DNA of 64,000 nucleotides, from contig CBDFKU010000010.1 in the NCBI GenBank assembly GCA_965248975.1, forward strand, positions 1-64,000, in the 5' to 3' direction. Numbering within the stretch: the first letter of the stretch is position 1; each line of letters begins with the position of its first letter. The notes under the pieces are model-generated. The model was not told the origin of the DNA. It saw only the letters and a list, made by a program, of their open reading frames with translations, and did not search any database. Origin of the DNA: CBDFKU01 sp965248975 (GTDB lineage Bacteria > Chloroflexota > Dehalococcoidia > Lucifugimonadales > JAGWBF01). The translations under genes and the position numbers were made by a program. This document shows positions 1 to 6,914 of the stretch, one piece after another.

Positions 1-315
1 CGGGCCTTCATCGAGTCCTTCGTCAAGGAGATCGTCGTCATGCCCGGCGACGCCCTGATGCGCTACACCGTGCCCATGCCCGACGATAGCCTGATACCCG
101 GAAGGGTCGCCGAAAAGGTGGCCCTAAACGGCTCGGTTCTGTCTACCGTACAAAATGGTGGAGCTGGGGGGACTCGAACCCCCTACCTCCTCAATGCCAT
201 TGAGGCGCTCTCCCAGCTGAGCTACAGCCCCACGCAGGGGTACAATGATATCAGAGGGCCAATCCGGGCGCAATGCGCCGGGTCGGGGATGGGCCCTTTC
301 ACGGGACGGGGATAA
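1..315 (+). CDS. C-terminal end of a serine site-specific recombinase (partial)
   Basis: The frame is open from base 1. Its first ~50 residues (RAFIESFVKEIVV..., then LMRYTVPMP and SVLSTVQNGG) resemble the C-terminal tail of large serine recombinases. The N-terminal catalytic domain lies outside the window. From about base 156 the frame runs through the antisense strand of tRNA-Ala and stops only at 313-315, so the final ~50 residues are tRNA-encoded readthrough and may not reflect the ancestral protein end. A recombinase gene abutting the 3' end of a tRNA is the usual arrangement at one edge of an integrated element. The recombinase call rests on remembered tail similarity only. Confidence 0.6.
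   Translation, partial: RAFIESFVKEIVVMPGDALMRYTVPMPDDSLIPGRVAEKVALNGSVLSTVQNGGAGGTRTPYLLNAIEALSQLSYSPTQGYNDIRGPIRAQCAGSGMGPFTGRG
156..231 (-). tRNA. tRNA-Ala (anticodon GGC)
   Basis: On the minus strand a full cloverleaf is visible: acceptor GGGGCTG/CAGCTCC with the G3:U70 wobble pair that identifies alanine tRNAs, D-stem GCTC/GAGC, anticodon stem CCTCA/TGAGG with loop ATGGCAT (anticodon GGC), T-stem GGGGG/CCCCC around TTCGAGT, and an encoded CCA end. It is 76 nt long. The recombinase frame enters its 3' end. Confidence 0.97.
245..273 (-). promoter_or_regulatory. Predicted sigma70-type promoter of tRNA-Ala
   Basis: On the minus strand a -35 box TTGCGC (268-273) is followed after 17 nt by a -10 box TATCAT (245-250). 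The predicted transcription start is a few bases before the mature tRNA 5' end at 231. Confidence 0.5.
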
Positions 316-1564
316 CGTCGAACCCGGTATACGGCCGGAGGGCCTCGGGTATCTCGATCGATCCGTCACGGCGCTGGCAGTTCTCCAGTATCGATATGAC
401 CACCCTGGGAAGGGCCAATCCAGAGCCATTCAGGGTGTGTGGGTAGGCCGGTCGGGCACCCGCCTCGGGGCGGTACCTTATGTTGGACCGCCGGGCCTGG
501 AAATCGGTGCAGTTGGAGCATGAGCTGACTTCCAGCCACTCCTCGCAGCCCGAGGCCCACATCTCTATGTCATAGGACATGGCCGAGGCGAACCCCATAT
601 CCCCGGCACAAAGGGCCAGCACCCGATGGGGTAGGCCCAGCCTGCGGCAGACATCCTCGGCGTCACCCAGCAGACGCTCCAGCTCCCGGCCCGAGGTATC
701 CGGTTCGACGAACTTGTACATTTCGACCTTGTCAAACTGGTGCACCCGCTTGATACCGCGGGTGTCTCTGCCGGCCGCCGCCCTTTCCCTCCGGAAACAG
801 GGAGTAAAGGCCGTGTAGTACAGGGGCAGTGTCCCGGGGGGGATGATCTCGTCTCGGTGCATGCCGGTCAGGGGCACCTCGGCGGTCGGGATCAGCCACA
901 AGTCGTCTTCCTCGTCGTGGTAGAGGTTGTCTCCAAACTTGGGTAAGTTGCCCGACCCCTCCATGGTCTCGCGTCTGACCAGGGCGGGAGGGTACACTTC
1001 TTTGTAGCCGTGTTCAGTGACGTGCAGGTCGAGCATCCAGGAGACGATGGACCGCTCCAGCTTGGCGCCCATGCCGGTAAGCAGGAAGAACCGCGACCCC
1101 GATAGCTTTGTGCCCCTCTGGAAATCTATTATTCCCAGGAGCTCCCCAAGCTCCCAGTGGGGCCTGGGGACGAAGTCGAAGGAGGGGAGCTCTCCCCAAG
1201 TTCTCAATACGACGTTATCTTCTTCCGAGGTTCCTGCTGGCACCCCGTCCAGGGGAAGGTTGGGGATTTCCAGAAGGAGCCGATTTAGCCCCGACTCAAG
1301 CTCGGATGCCTGTTGCTCCAGACGCTTGACCTCATCTCCCAGCTCTCGGAGCTCGGCGATGAGCTCCGGAGGCTTGTCTCTGGTTTGGGCTATCCGCTTG
1401 CTGGCCTCGTTGCGCCGGGCCCTGAGCTCGTCGCCCTGCTGGATCAGGTGGCGGCGCTGTCTGTCCAGGTCGGCGATCTTGGAGATCGAGGCGTCCTCGC
1501 CCCGTTTCAGGAGGGCCTGGCGTACGTATTCCGGGTCCTTCCGTATCAGCTCCAGGGAGAGCAT
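299..1564 (-). CDS. serS: Serine--tRNA ligase
   Basis: Class II seryl-tRNA synthetase of 421 aa, a normal length for the family; it charges tRNA-Ser with serine in the cytoplasm. The N-terminus (MLSLELIRKDPEYVRQAL) and residues ~30-105 form the antiparallel coiled-coil arm that contacts the tRNA. The catalytic domain has a motif 2 region (FRRERAAAGRDTRG) and a motif 3 region near the C-terminus (NGSGLALPRVV). It starts 2 nt after the lysS stop, so translation is probably coupled in a greA-lysS-serS operon. The stop lies near the promoter of tRNA-Ala. Confidence 0.97.
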   Translation of the reverse strand: MLSLELIRKDPEYVRQALLKRGEDASISKIADLDRQRRHLIQQGDELRARRNEASKRIAQTRDKPPELIAELRELGDEVKRLEQQASELESGLNRLLLEIPNLPLDGVPAGTSEEDNVVLRTWGELPSFDFVPRPHWELGELLGIIDFQRGTKLSGSRFFLLTGMGAKLERSIVSWMLDLHVTEHGYKEVYPPALVRRETMEGSGNLPKFGDNLYHDEEDDLWLIPTAEVPLTGMHRDEIIPPGTLPLYYTAFTPCFRRERAAAGRDTRGIKRVHQFDKVEMYKFVEPDTSGRELERLLGDAEDVCRRLGLPHRVLALCAGDMGFASAMSYDIEMWASGCEEWLEVSSCSNCTDFQARRSNIRYRPEAGARPAYPHTLNGSGLALPRVVISILENCQRRDGSIEIPEALRPYTGFDVIPVP

Positions 1565-1566
1565 TG

Positions 1567-3054
1567 CTATTTGACCGACCGCATCTGGGGGAAGAGCAAT
1601 GCGTCTCTGATGGTGGCTTGGCCCGTTATCAGCATCACCAGCCGGTCTATGCCCACCCCCAGGCCGCCGGTCGGGGGCATCCCGTACTCCAGGGCGTTGA
1701 GGAAGTCCTCATCAAGCCGGTCAACCTCCTCGTCTTTGTACTGGAGCCGGATCTCCTCCTGCTCTAGGAAGCGCTGTCTCTGAAGCACAGGATCGTTGAG
1801 CTCCGTGTATGAGTTGGCGATCTCCATGCCGGCGGCGAACCCCTCGAAGCGCTCCACGTATCCCGGGGCCTCGGGTTTGGGCTTGGCCAACGGTGACATC
1901 TCCTCTGGATAGTCGAGGAGGAAGGTTGCCTGCACCAGTGTGGGCTCCACGAAGACCGAAAGCAGCTTGTCGATAAGCCTCCCGCGGCTCTCTTCAGCCC
2001 TCACCGGGACGCCGAGGCTCCTCATCTTTTCGCGAAGGTCCGAAGCCGCGGGGTAATCTTCGATGTCCACGCCACTTCGAAGCTGGATCTCCTCTCTCAG
2101 CGAGACCCGTCTCCACGGCGGTGTAAGGTCGATAGTGTGCTCGCCGTATTGGACCAGAGGGGATCCCAGGGCTTCCACCGCCGCGGTGGAGATCATATCT
2201 TCCACCATCGCCATGACATCGGTGTAGTCGGCGTAAGCCTCGTAGCTCTCCAGCAGGGTGAACTCGGGGTTGTGGTCTTGGTCGATCCCCTCGTTCCTGA
2301 ACACTCTCCCCATCTCGTATACCTTATCGAACCCACCGACGATCAGCCTCTTGAGGTAGAGCTCCGTGGCGATCCGCAGGTAAAGGTCCTCGTCCAGGGC
2401 GTGGTGGTGGGTGGTGAACGGCCGGGCCAGGGCCCCTGCGGCCACGGGAACCAGGATCGGCGTGTCCACCTCGATGAACCCCCTGCCGTTGAGGAAGGAG
2501 CGTATGGAGCTGACGATGCGGCTGCGCTGCACGAAGGCGGTCTGAACTTCGGGGTTGGAGATCAGATCCACGTAGCGCTGGCGGTACCTCTGCTCGACGT
2601 CCCGCAGCCCATGCCACTTCTCGGGCAGCGGCCGCAGGGACTTGGCGAGGATGGTCAACTCCTGGACCTCCGCCGTTATCTGTCCGGTCCTTGTCCGAAA
2701 CAGCGGGCCAGATACGCCGACGAAATCGCCCAGGTCCAGGTCCTTCACCCTTTCGTACTCGTCAGCCAGCAAGTCGCGGCGCAGGTGGGCCTGGATCCGT
2801 CCGGAGCCGTCTTTGAGGTCCAGGAACGCGGCCTTACCCATGACCCGCAGAGCCATGATGCGTCCGGCCACGGAAACTGGGTCGGTCCGGCAGCCTTCGC
2901 CCTGTTTTTCTTCTTCGTTCAAGAACAGGGTTTCGGCCTCTGCAGATGTGGATGTCCTGTGGTAGCGGGGTGGGAAGGGATCGATGCCGAGCTGACGAAG
3001 GTGTTCCAGCTTGTCTCTACGACTGCGGAGGTGGTCTTCTCCCTTTTTTTGCAT
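1567..3054 (-). CDS. lysS: Lysine--tRNA ligase, class II
   Basis: Class II lysyl-tRNA synthetase of 495 aa. It has an N-terminal OB-fold anticodon-binding domain (about residues 60-150), then the catalytic domain with motif 2 (FRNEGIDQDHNPEFT) and motif 3 (GVGIDRLVML). It makes Lys-tRNA in the cytoplasm. It sits between greA and serS on the minus strand with 22 nt and 2 nt gaps, which supports a single transcript. The pairing of lysS with greA is common in bacteria. Confidence 0.97.
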   Translation of the reverse strand: MQKKGEDHLRSRRDKLEHLRQLGIDPFPPRYHRTSTSAEAETLFLNEEEKQGEGCRTDPVSVAGRIMALRVMGKAAFLDLKDGSGRIQAHLRRDLLADEYERVKDLDLGDFVGVSGPLFRTRTGQITAEVQELTILAKSLRPLPEKWHGLRDVEQRYRQRYVDLISNPEVQTAFVQRSRIVSSIRSFLNGRGFIEVDTPILVPVAAGALARPFTTHHHALDEDLYLRIATELYLKRLIVGGFDKVYEMGRVFRNEGIDQDHNPEFTLLESYEAYADYTDVMAMVEDMISTAAVEALGSPLVQYGEHTIDLTPPWRRVSLREEIQLRSGVDIEDYPAASDLREKMRSLGVPVRAEESRGRLIDKLLSVFVEPTLVQATFLLDYPEEMSPLAKPKPEAPGYVERFEGFAAGMEIANSYTELNDPVLQRQRFLEQEEIRLQYKDEEVDRLDEDFLNALEYGMPPTGGLGVGIDRLVMLITGQATIRDALLFPQMRSVK

Positions 3055-3076
3055 GAGATGGTTTCGCTCGATAAGG

Positions 3077-3544
3077 CTAGCGGATCTTGGTGACCTCTAG
3101 CTTTATCTTCCCGGCCGGCACGTTTACCTCCGTCACGTCTCCCACCCGCTTGCCCAATAGTGCCTTGCCGATGGGAGAGACGTTGGAGATCTTGCCCTTG
3201 GCCGGGTCGGCCTCGGCGCTCCCTATTATGGTGTACTCCTGCTTTTTCTTTTCCTGGTTGGTCACGGTGACTCGGGACCCGATTCGGACCACGTCGGAGG
3301 GGCCGGACACCTTGGAGATGATCACCGCGTTGTTTATCAGGTTTTCCAGCGTCAGAATGCGTCCTTCGATGAAAGCCTGCTCGTTCTTGGCCTCATCGTA
3401 CTCGGCGTTGTCTACGGTGCCGCCAATCTCTTTGGCCTTCTGGATCCGCTCAGCCACCATCTGCCGACGGGTCGTGCGGAGCTCCTCGATCTCAGAGCGC
3501 AGATTAGTCAGACCCTGTTTGGTGAGATAGTTGGGCTGCGCCAT
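3077..3544 (-). CDS. greA: Transcription elongation factor GreA
   Basis: 155 aa GreA, the usual length. The N-terminal half is a long coiled coil that enters the RNA polymerase secondary channel and stimulates cleavage of backtracked transcripts; the acidic tip reads TVDNAEYDEAK. The C-terminal FKBP-like domain begins near residue 85 (SRVTV) and includes SPIGKALLGK. The ATG at 3544 is chosen over an upstream in-frame start because GGAGG lies 8 nt before it and the family begins at this point (MAQPNYLTKQGL). First gene of the operon with lysS and serS. Confidence 0.96.
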   Translation of the reverse strand: MAQPNYLTKQGLTNLRSEIEELRTTRRQMVAERIQKAKEIGGTVDNAEYDEAKNEQAFIEGRILTLENLINNAVIISKVSGPSDVVRIGSRVTVTNQEKKKQEYTIIGSAEADPAKGKISNVSPIGKALLGKRVGDVTEVNVPAGKIKLEVTKIR

Positions 3545-3615
3545 GGAAGTGCCCTCCACCATGAACAGAAAATGACTGAGGGCCCGCACGGGCGAGCCAT
3601 TCCCCAGTCAATGTG

Positions 3616-3644
3616 ATTGTAATCCAGCGGGGAAGGCTTGTAAA
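3616..3644 (-). promoter_or_regulatory. Predicted promoter of greA-lysS-serS
   Basis: Minus strand TTTACA (3639-3644), 17 nt spacer, TACAAT (3616-3621): five of six matches to each sigma70 hexamer, about 70 nt upstream of the greA start. The greA upstream region (3545-3745) contains no gene. Confidence 0.65.
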
Positions 3645-3745
3645 GTGGCCGGGCGGCGGTCGTGGGATGATTGGCCGTAGCCTGATCAATGGTTGCCTTC
3701 ACCGGGTTGCTCTCACGTAAGGGCCGGCTTCTTGAACTCGCCGGG

Positions 3746-4756
3746 CTACATCTTGCGGATAACTTCCTCGCCGAAGCCCTCCAGGTACTCGCAGCGGCCG
3801 GTGATGTCTTCGGGTAAATTCCAGAAGTTGCAGGAAACGTTGGTCAGCCTGAGCTCGTCACGGCAGTACCGCAGGCCTGCCAGACAGTCCTGGTAGTTTC
3901 CCAGGATGGCCCAATCGGTCTGATTCCCCTGGGTGAGGTCCAGGCGCATCTGGGCTGTTGTCTTTTCCTGCATGTTGCCCTGGATGTTGCGGCTGAAGGT
4001 GAGCTGTCTCCTGGCTACAACGGTCTCCAGGGCGTTCTTAGGGTCCCTGCCCGGTATGATCGTGCGCCAGGCCCCGACTCTGGTGGGTTCTCCGCCGTGG
4101 GCCCGGTGCCACTCCTCTCGGAAGGTGTCCACCTGGCTGCCCAGGTCCTCGAAGCTCTGGAAGGGGCCGCCGATTAGCCCTTCTAGCATACGGCCCGCCC
4201 GGGCGGCGGCCCCGTGGCTGTATGCTGCGCCCCACAGGGGCGGGTGGGGACGCTGCACTGGGAGCAGCTGGAGTTGGGTGCCTTCCACCTGGAAGAACCG
4301 GCCCTGGTGGTAAACTGGCTCCCCGGTCCAGAACTTCCTCATCACCTCCACCGCCTCTTCGAACTTGGGGACACGGTCCTGGCGGCTGACTCCGGCGGGG
4401 CCTATTTCGTAGGGGTTGTATCCTATGCCGATGCCCACGTCCAACCGGCCTCCGGTGATGTGGTCCAATGTGGCCAGGTTGTAGGCAAGGTCCATGGCGT
4501 TGAAGACGGGGAGCTGCAGGATCTCGGTGGACAGGCGCAGGTCCCCCGTCATGGGGGAGAGGCGGGACATGACGACCAGGGGCTGCATCCTGTACCCCAG
4601 CTCGCCCTGGTAGTAGTGGCTGAAGGCCAGGAAGCTGAACCCGGCGCGCTGTACAGCCTTCAGAATCCTCTCCACGTCGGAGATCCACAGGGCGAAGGGA
4701 TGGTCTGGCATGGGGGGCTCGACTATCAGCTGGCCGAAGGTGGCCCCAATCTTCAT
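3746..4756 (-). CDS. LLM-class flavin-dependent oxidoreductase (copy 1)
   Basis: 336 aa protein of the bacterial luciferase-like superfamily, which uses FMN or F420 to oxidise or reduce organic substrates. Visible family features are RLSTEILQLPV, the glycine-rich GRLDVGIGIGYNPYEIG segment (residues ~110-125), VPKFEE and PHPPLWGAA. The substrate cannot be read from the sequence. It lies 45 nt downstream of a close homologue in the same orientation; the two share nearly all of these motifs and are evidently a tandem duplication. Expansion of this family is characteristic of SAR202-type Chloroflexota. Confidence 0.88.
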   Translation of the reverse strand: MKIGATFGQLIVEPPMPDHPFALWISDVERILKAVQRAGFSFLAFSHYYQGELGYRMQPLVVMSRLSPMTGDLRLSTEILQLPVFNAMDLAYNLATLDHITGGRLDVGIGIGYNPYEIGPAGVSRQDRVPKFEEAVEVMRKFWTGEPVYHQGRFFQVEGTQLQLLPVQRPHPPLWGAAYSHGAAARAGRMLEGLIGGPFQSFEDLGSQVDTFREEWHRAHGGEPTRVGAWRTIIPGRDPKNALETVVARRQLTFSRNIQGNMQEKTTAQMRLDLTQGNQTDWAILGNYQDCLAGLRYCRDELRLTNVSCNFWNLPEDITGRCEYLEGFGEEVIRKM

Positions 4757-4801
4757 GGCGCAGGACCTCCGCGGGGAGTGGCTATGTATGGGGCAGCTGG
4801 G

Positions 4802-5812
4802 CTAGAGTTTTCGGACCACCTTCTCGCCGAACTCCTCGATGGCCTCGCATCGGGCGGAGACGTCGTTGGGGAGGTTGTAGAAGTTGAGGCTGACGTGGGT
4901 CAGCTTGTAATCGTCGCGGCACCTGATGAGACCCTCGAGGCAATTCTCATGGTTGCCCAGGATGGCCCAATCGGTCTGGTCGCCCACGGTCAGGTCCAGG
5001 CGGAGCTGGGCCGTGCTGTCCTCCTGCATTCCTCCCTGGATGTTCCTGCCGAAAGTAAGGCGTCGGCTTGCTACCAGTGTGTCCAGGGCGTCCCTGGGGT
5101 TCTTCCCAACGATGGTGGTGCGCCAGACCCCGACCCTGGTGGGCTCGTCGCTGCGGACCTTGTGCCAGGCCTCGCGGAATGCGTCCAGCTGGATGGCCAT
5201 GTCCTCGAACCGCTGGAACGGCCCGCCTATGATTCCGTCCAGCATACGGCCGGCCCTGGCGGCGGCCTTGGTGCTGTAGGCGGCTCCCCATAGTGGAGGA
5301 TGGGGTTTCTGGACGGGGAGGAGCTGGAGCTGGGTTCCCTCCACCTTGCAGTAGCGGCCATCGAAGTGGACGGGCTCCCCGGCCCAGAACATCTTCATCA
5401 CCTCCACCATCTCCTCGAACTTGGGGACACGGTCCTTGCGGCTGACCCCGGCGGGACCGATCTCGTAGGGGTTGTAGCCAATGCCGATACCGGCCTCCAG
5501 ACGTCCTTCTGTGACGTGGTCCAGGCTACTGATGTTGTAGGCTGCATCCATGGCGGAGTAAACCGGGAGCTGAAGTATCTCGGTGGACAGCCGCATCTTT
5601 CCGGTGATGGGCGCCAGACGGGACGCCAACAGCATTGGCTGAAAACCGTGAAGAGCGGTCTGCTGGTAGGCGTGGGTGAAGGCCAGGTAGCTGAAACCCG
5701 CCCGCTCCTGCGCCGCCAGCAGTCTCTCGACGTCCGAGATCCACCGGCCGAAGGGGTACTCGGGGCCCGGTGGCGCCATCATCAGGTTGACGAGGACGGT
5801 CCCAACTTTCAT
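4802..5812 (-). CDS. LLM-class flavin-dependent oxidoreductase (copy 2)
   Basis: 336 aa, the same length as and clearly homologous to the gene immediately downstream (for example both carry WISDVER, LSTEILQLPV and GIGIGYNPYEIGPAGVSR). Differences concentrate in residues 5-80, the likely substrate-facing part, so the copies may handle different substrates. Cofactor would be FMN or F420. It is the first gene of the pair and is divergent from the SDR at 6037. Specific reaction unknown. Confidence 0.88.
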   Translation of the reverse strand: MKVGTVLVNLMMAPPGPEYPFGRWISDVERLLAAQERAGFSYLAFTHAYQQTALHGFQPMLLASRLAPITGKMRLSTEILQLPVYSAMDAAYNISSLDHVTEGRLEAGIGIGYNPYEIGPAGVSRKDRVPKFEEMVEVMKMFWAGEPVHFDGRYCKVEGTQLQLLPVQKPHPPLWGAAYSTKAAARAGRMLDGIIGGPFQRFEDMAIQLDAFREAWHKVRSDEPTRVGVWRTTIVGKNPRDALDTLVASRRLTFGRNIQGGMQEDSTAQLRLDLTVGDQTDWAILGNHENCLEGLIRCRDDYKLTHVSLNFYNLPNDVSARCEAIEEFGEKVVRKL

Positions 5813-5920
5813 CGCAGCCTCCCGGTGTCATAATGGTTGGAGAATCGAGCCCTGATTGGGTCCGCCAAAATGTACCATGGGCCCCATACTTTCGCAACCG
5901 GCCCTGTGTCCATCAAGGGG

Positions 5921-5949
5921 TTGATGCCGCCTAGGGCGGGGAGTATAGT
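5921..5949 (+). promoter_or_regulatory. Predicted promoter of the 6037 catabolic gene run
   Basis: TTGATG (5921-5926), 17 nt spacer, TATAGT (5944-5949), about 90 nt upstream of the SDR start, in the divergent region 5813-6036. AAGGAGG lies 4-5 nt before the ATG at 6037. Confidence 0.5.
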
Positions 5950-6036
5950 ACGTATCGACGAGGATCGGGCCCACCCACCGCAGCGTGAGCAAGGGGCCGC
6001 CCATCGAAAGGTTTCACCCTTACCTTAAGGAGGGAT

Positions 6037-6888
6037 ATGTCCATCTTCGAGAGGTTCTCCATGAAGGGTCGCACGGCCTTCATCACCGGCGCTGGCCAGG
6101 GCATCGGCCGGGCCACCGTGACAGCCTTCGCCGAGGCCGGAGCGGACCTGGTCCTGGCCGGGATAAGCCTGTACAAGCCTGAGGAGAGCGAAGCCCAGCT
6201 TCGGGCTGCAGCCCAGGAGGCGGAGAAGCTGGGAGTGAAGGCCATCTATTCGGTCACTGACATGCGGGAAAGGGACCAGGTGCAGGCGACCATGGACAAG
6301 GCCCTGAGCGCCTTTGGAAAAGTGGACGCCCTGGTGAATGGTGTAGGCGGCGGGCTAATCGAAGGTCCCTTCCTGGAGGTGCCCGACGAACGATGGGTGA
6401 ACACCTACCGCGAGAACGTGATGACCGCCGTGCTGGGCTCCAAGATCGTGGGTGCCCACATGGCCGAGAGGGGCTACGGCGCTATCGTCAACTACTCTTC
6501 GCTGGATGGAAGGGGACCTACCCCGCTGGCGGCCCACTACGCCTCGTCCAAGGCGGCGGTGGCCAATCTGACAGAGACCGCGGCCGCCGAGCTGGGGCCG
6601 CTGGGAATTCGGGTCAACTGTATCGCCCCCTACGTTGTCAAGACGGAAAACATGATCAACTTCTTCCTGAACCCCAACCCGGGAGCGGAGGAGCAGGTAG
6701 CGGCCATGGCTCCACTGAGGCGGATTGGCAACCCCGACGAGATGGCCGCAGTGGCCCTCTTCCTTTGCAGCGACGCAGCCTCCTACGTCACGGGCCAGGT
6801 GATCCACGTATCAGGCGGGGCCATGCCGGGCAGCCATCTCCACGTGGATCGGGACCCGACGGACGTTCCCGGCCTGGGGTACAGCTAA
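6037..6888 (+). CDS. SDR family oxidoreductase
   Basis: 283 aa short-chain dehydrogenase/reductase, NAD(P)-dependent. The Rossmann motif is GAGQGIG near residue 18, the catalytic Ser lies in NYSSLDG and the Tyr/Lys pair in YASSK. The C-terminus reads VTGQVIHVSGG. It heads a plus-strand run of probable catabolic genes and is a close paralogue of the SDR at 14140, which begins with the same MS-F-x-x-x-x-MKG pattern. An oxidation or reduction of a hydroxy/keto intermediate is likely; the substrate is unknown. Confidence 0.9.
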   Translation: MSIFERFSMKGRTAFITGAGQGIGRATVTAFAEAGADLVLAGISLYKPEESEAQLRAAAQEAEKLGVKAIYSVTDMRERDQVQATMDKALSAFGKVDALVNGVGGGLIEGPFLEVPDERWVNTYRENVMTAVLGSKIVGAHMAERGYGAIVNYSSLDGRGPTPLAAHYASSKAAVANLTETAAAELGPLGIRVNCIAPYVVKTENMINFFLNPNPGAEEQVAAMAPLRRIGNPDEMAAVALFLCSDAASYVTGQVIHVSGGAMPGSHLHVDRDPTDVPGLGYS

Positions 6889-6914
6889 CCCAGCGGGACC
6901 AGGAGAAAACACCT

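Noticed and set aside
4214..5293. Long plus-strand ORF (359 aa) over the LLM pair
   Set aside because: Antisense shadow of GC-rich genes; low-complexity Gly/Val/Leu/Gln content and no family match.
6393..6914. Extension of the CoA-transferase frame upstream into the SDR gene (963 aa form)
   Set aside because: Overlaps a clear SDR gene, lacks family similarity, and AGGAG plus the conserved start at 6915 mark the real N-terminus.
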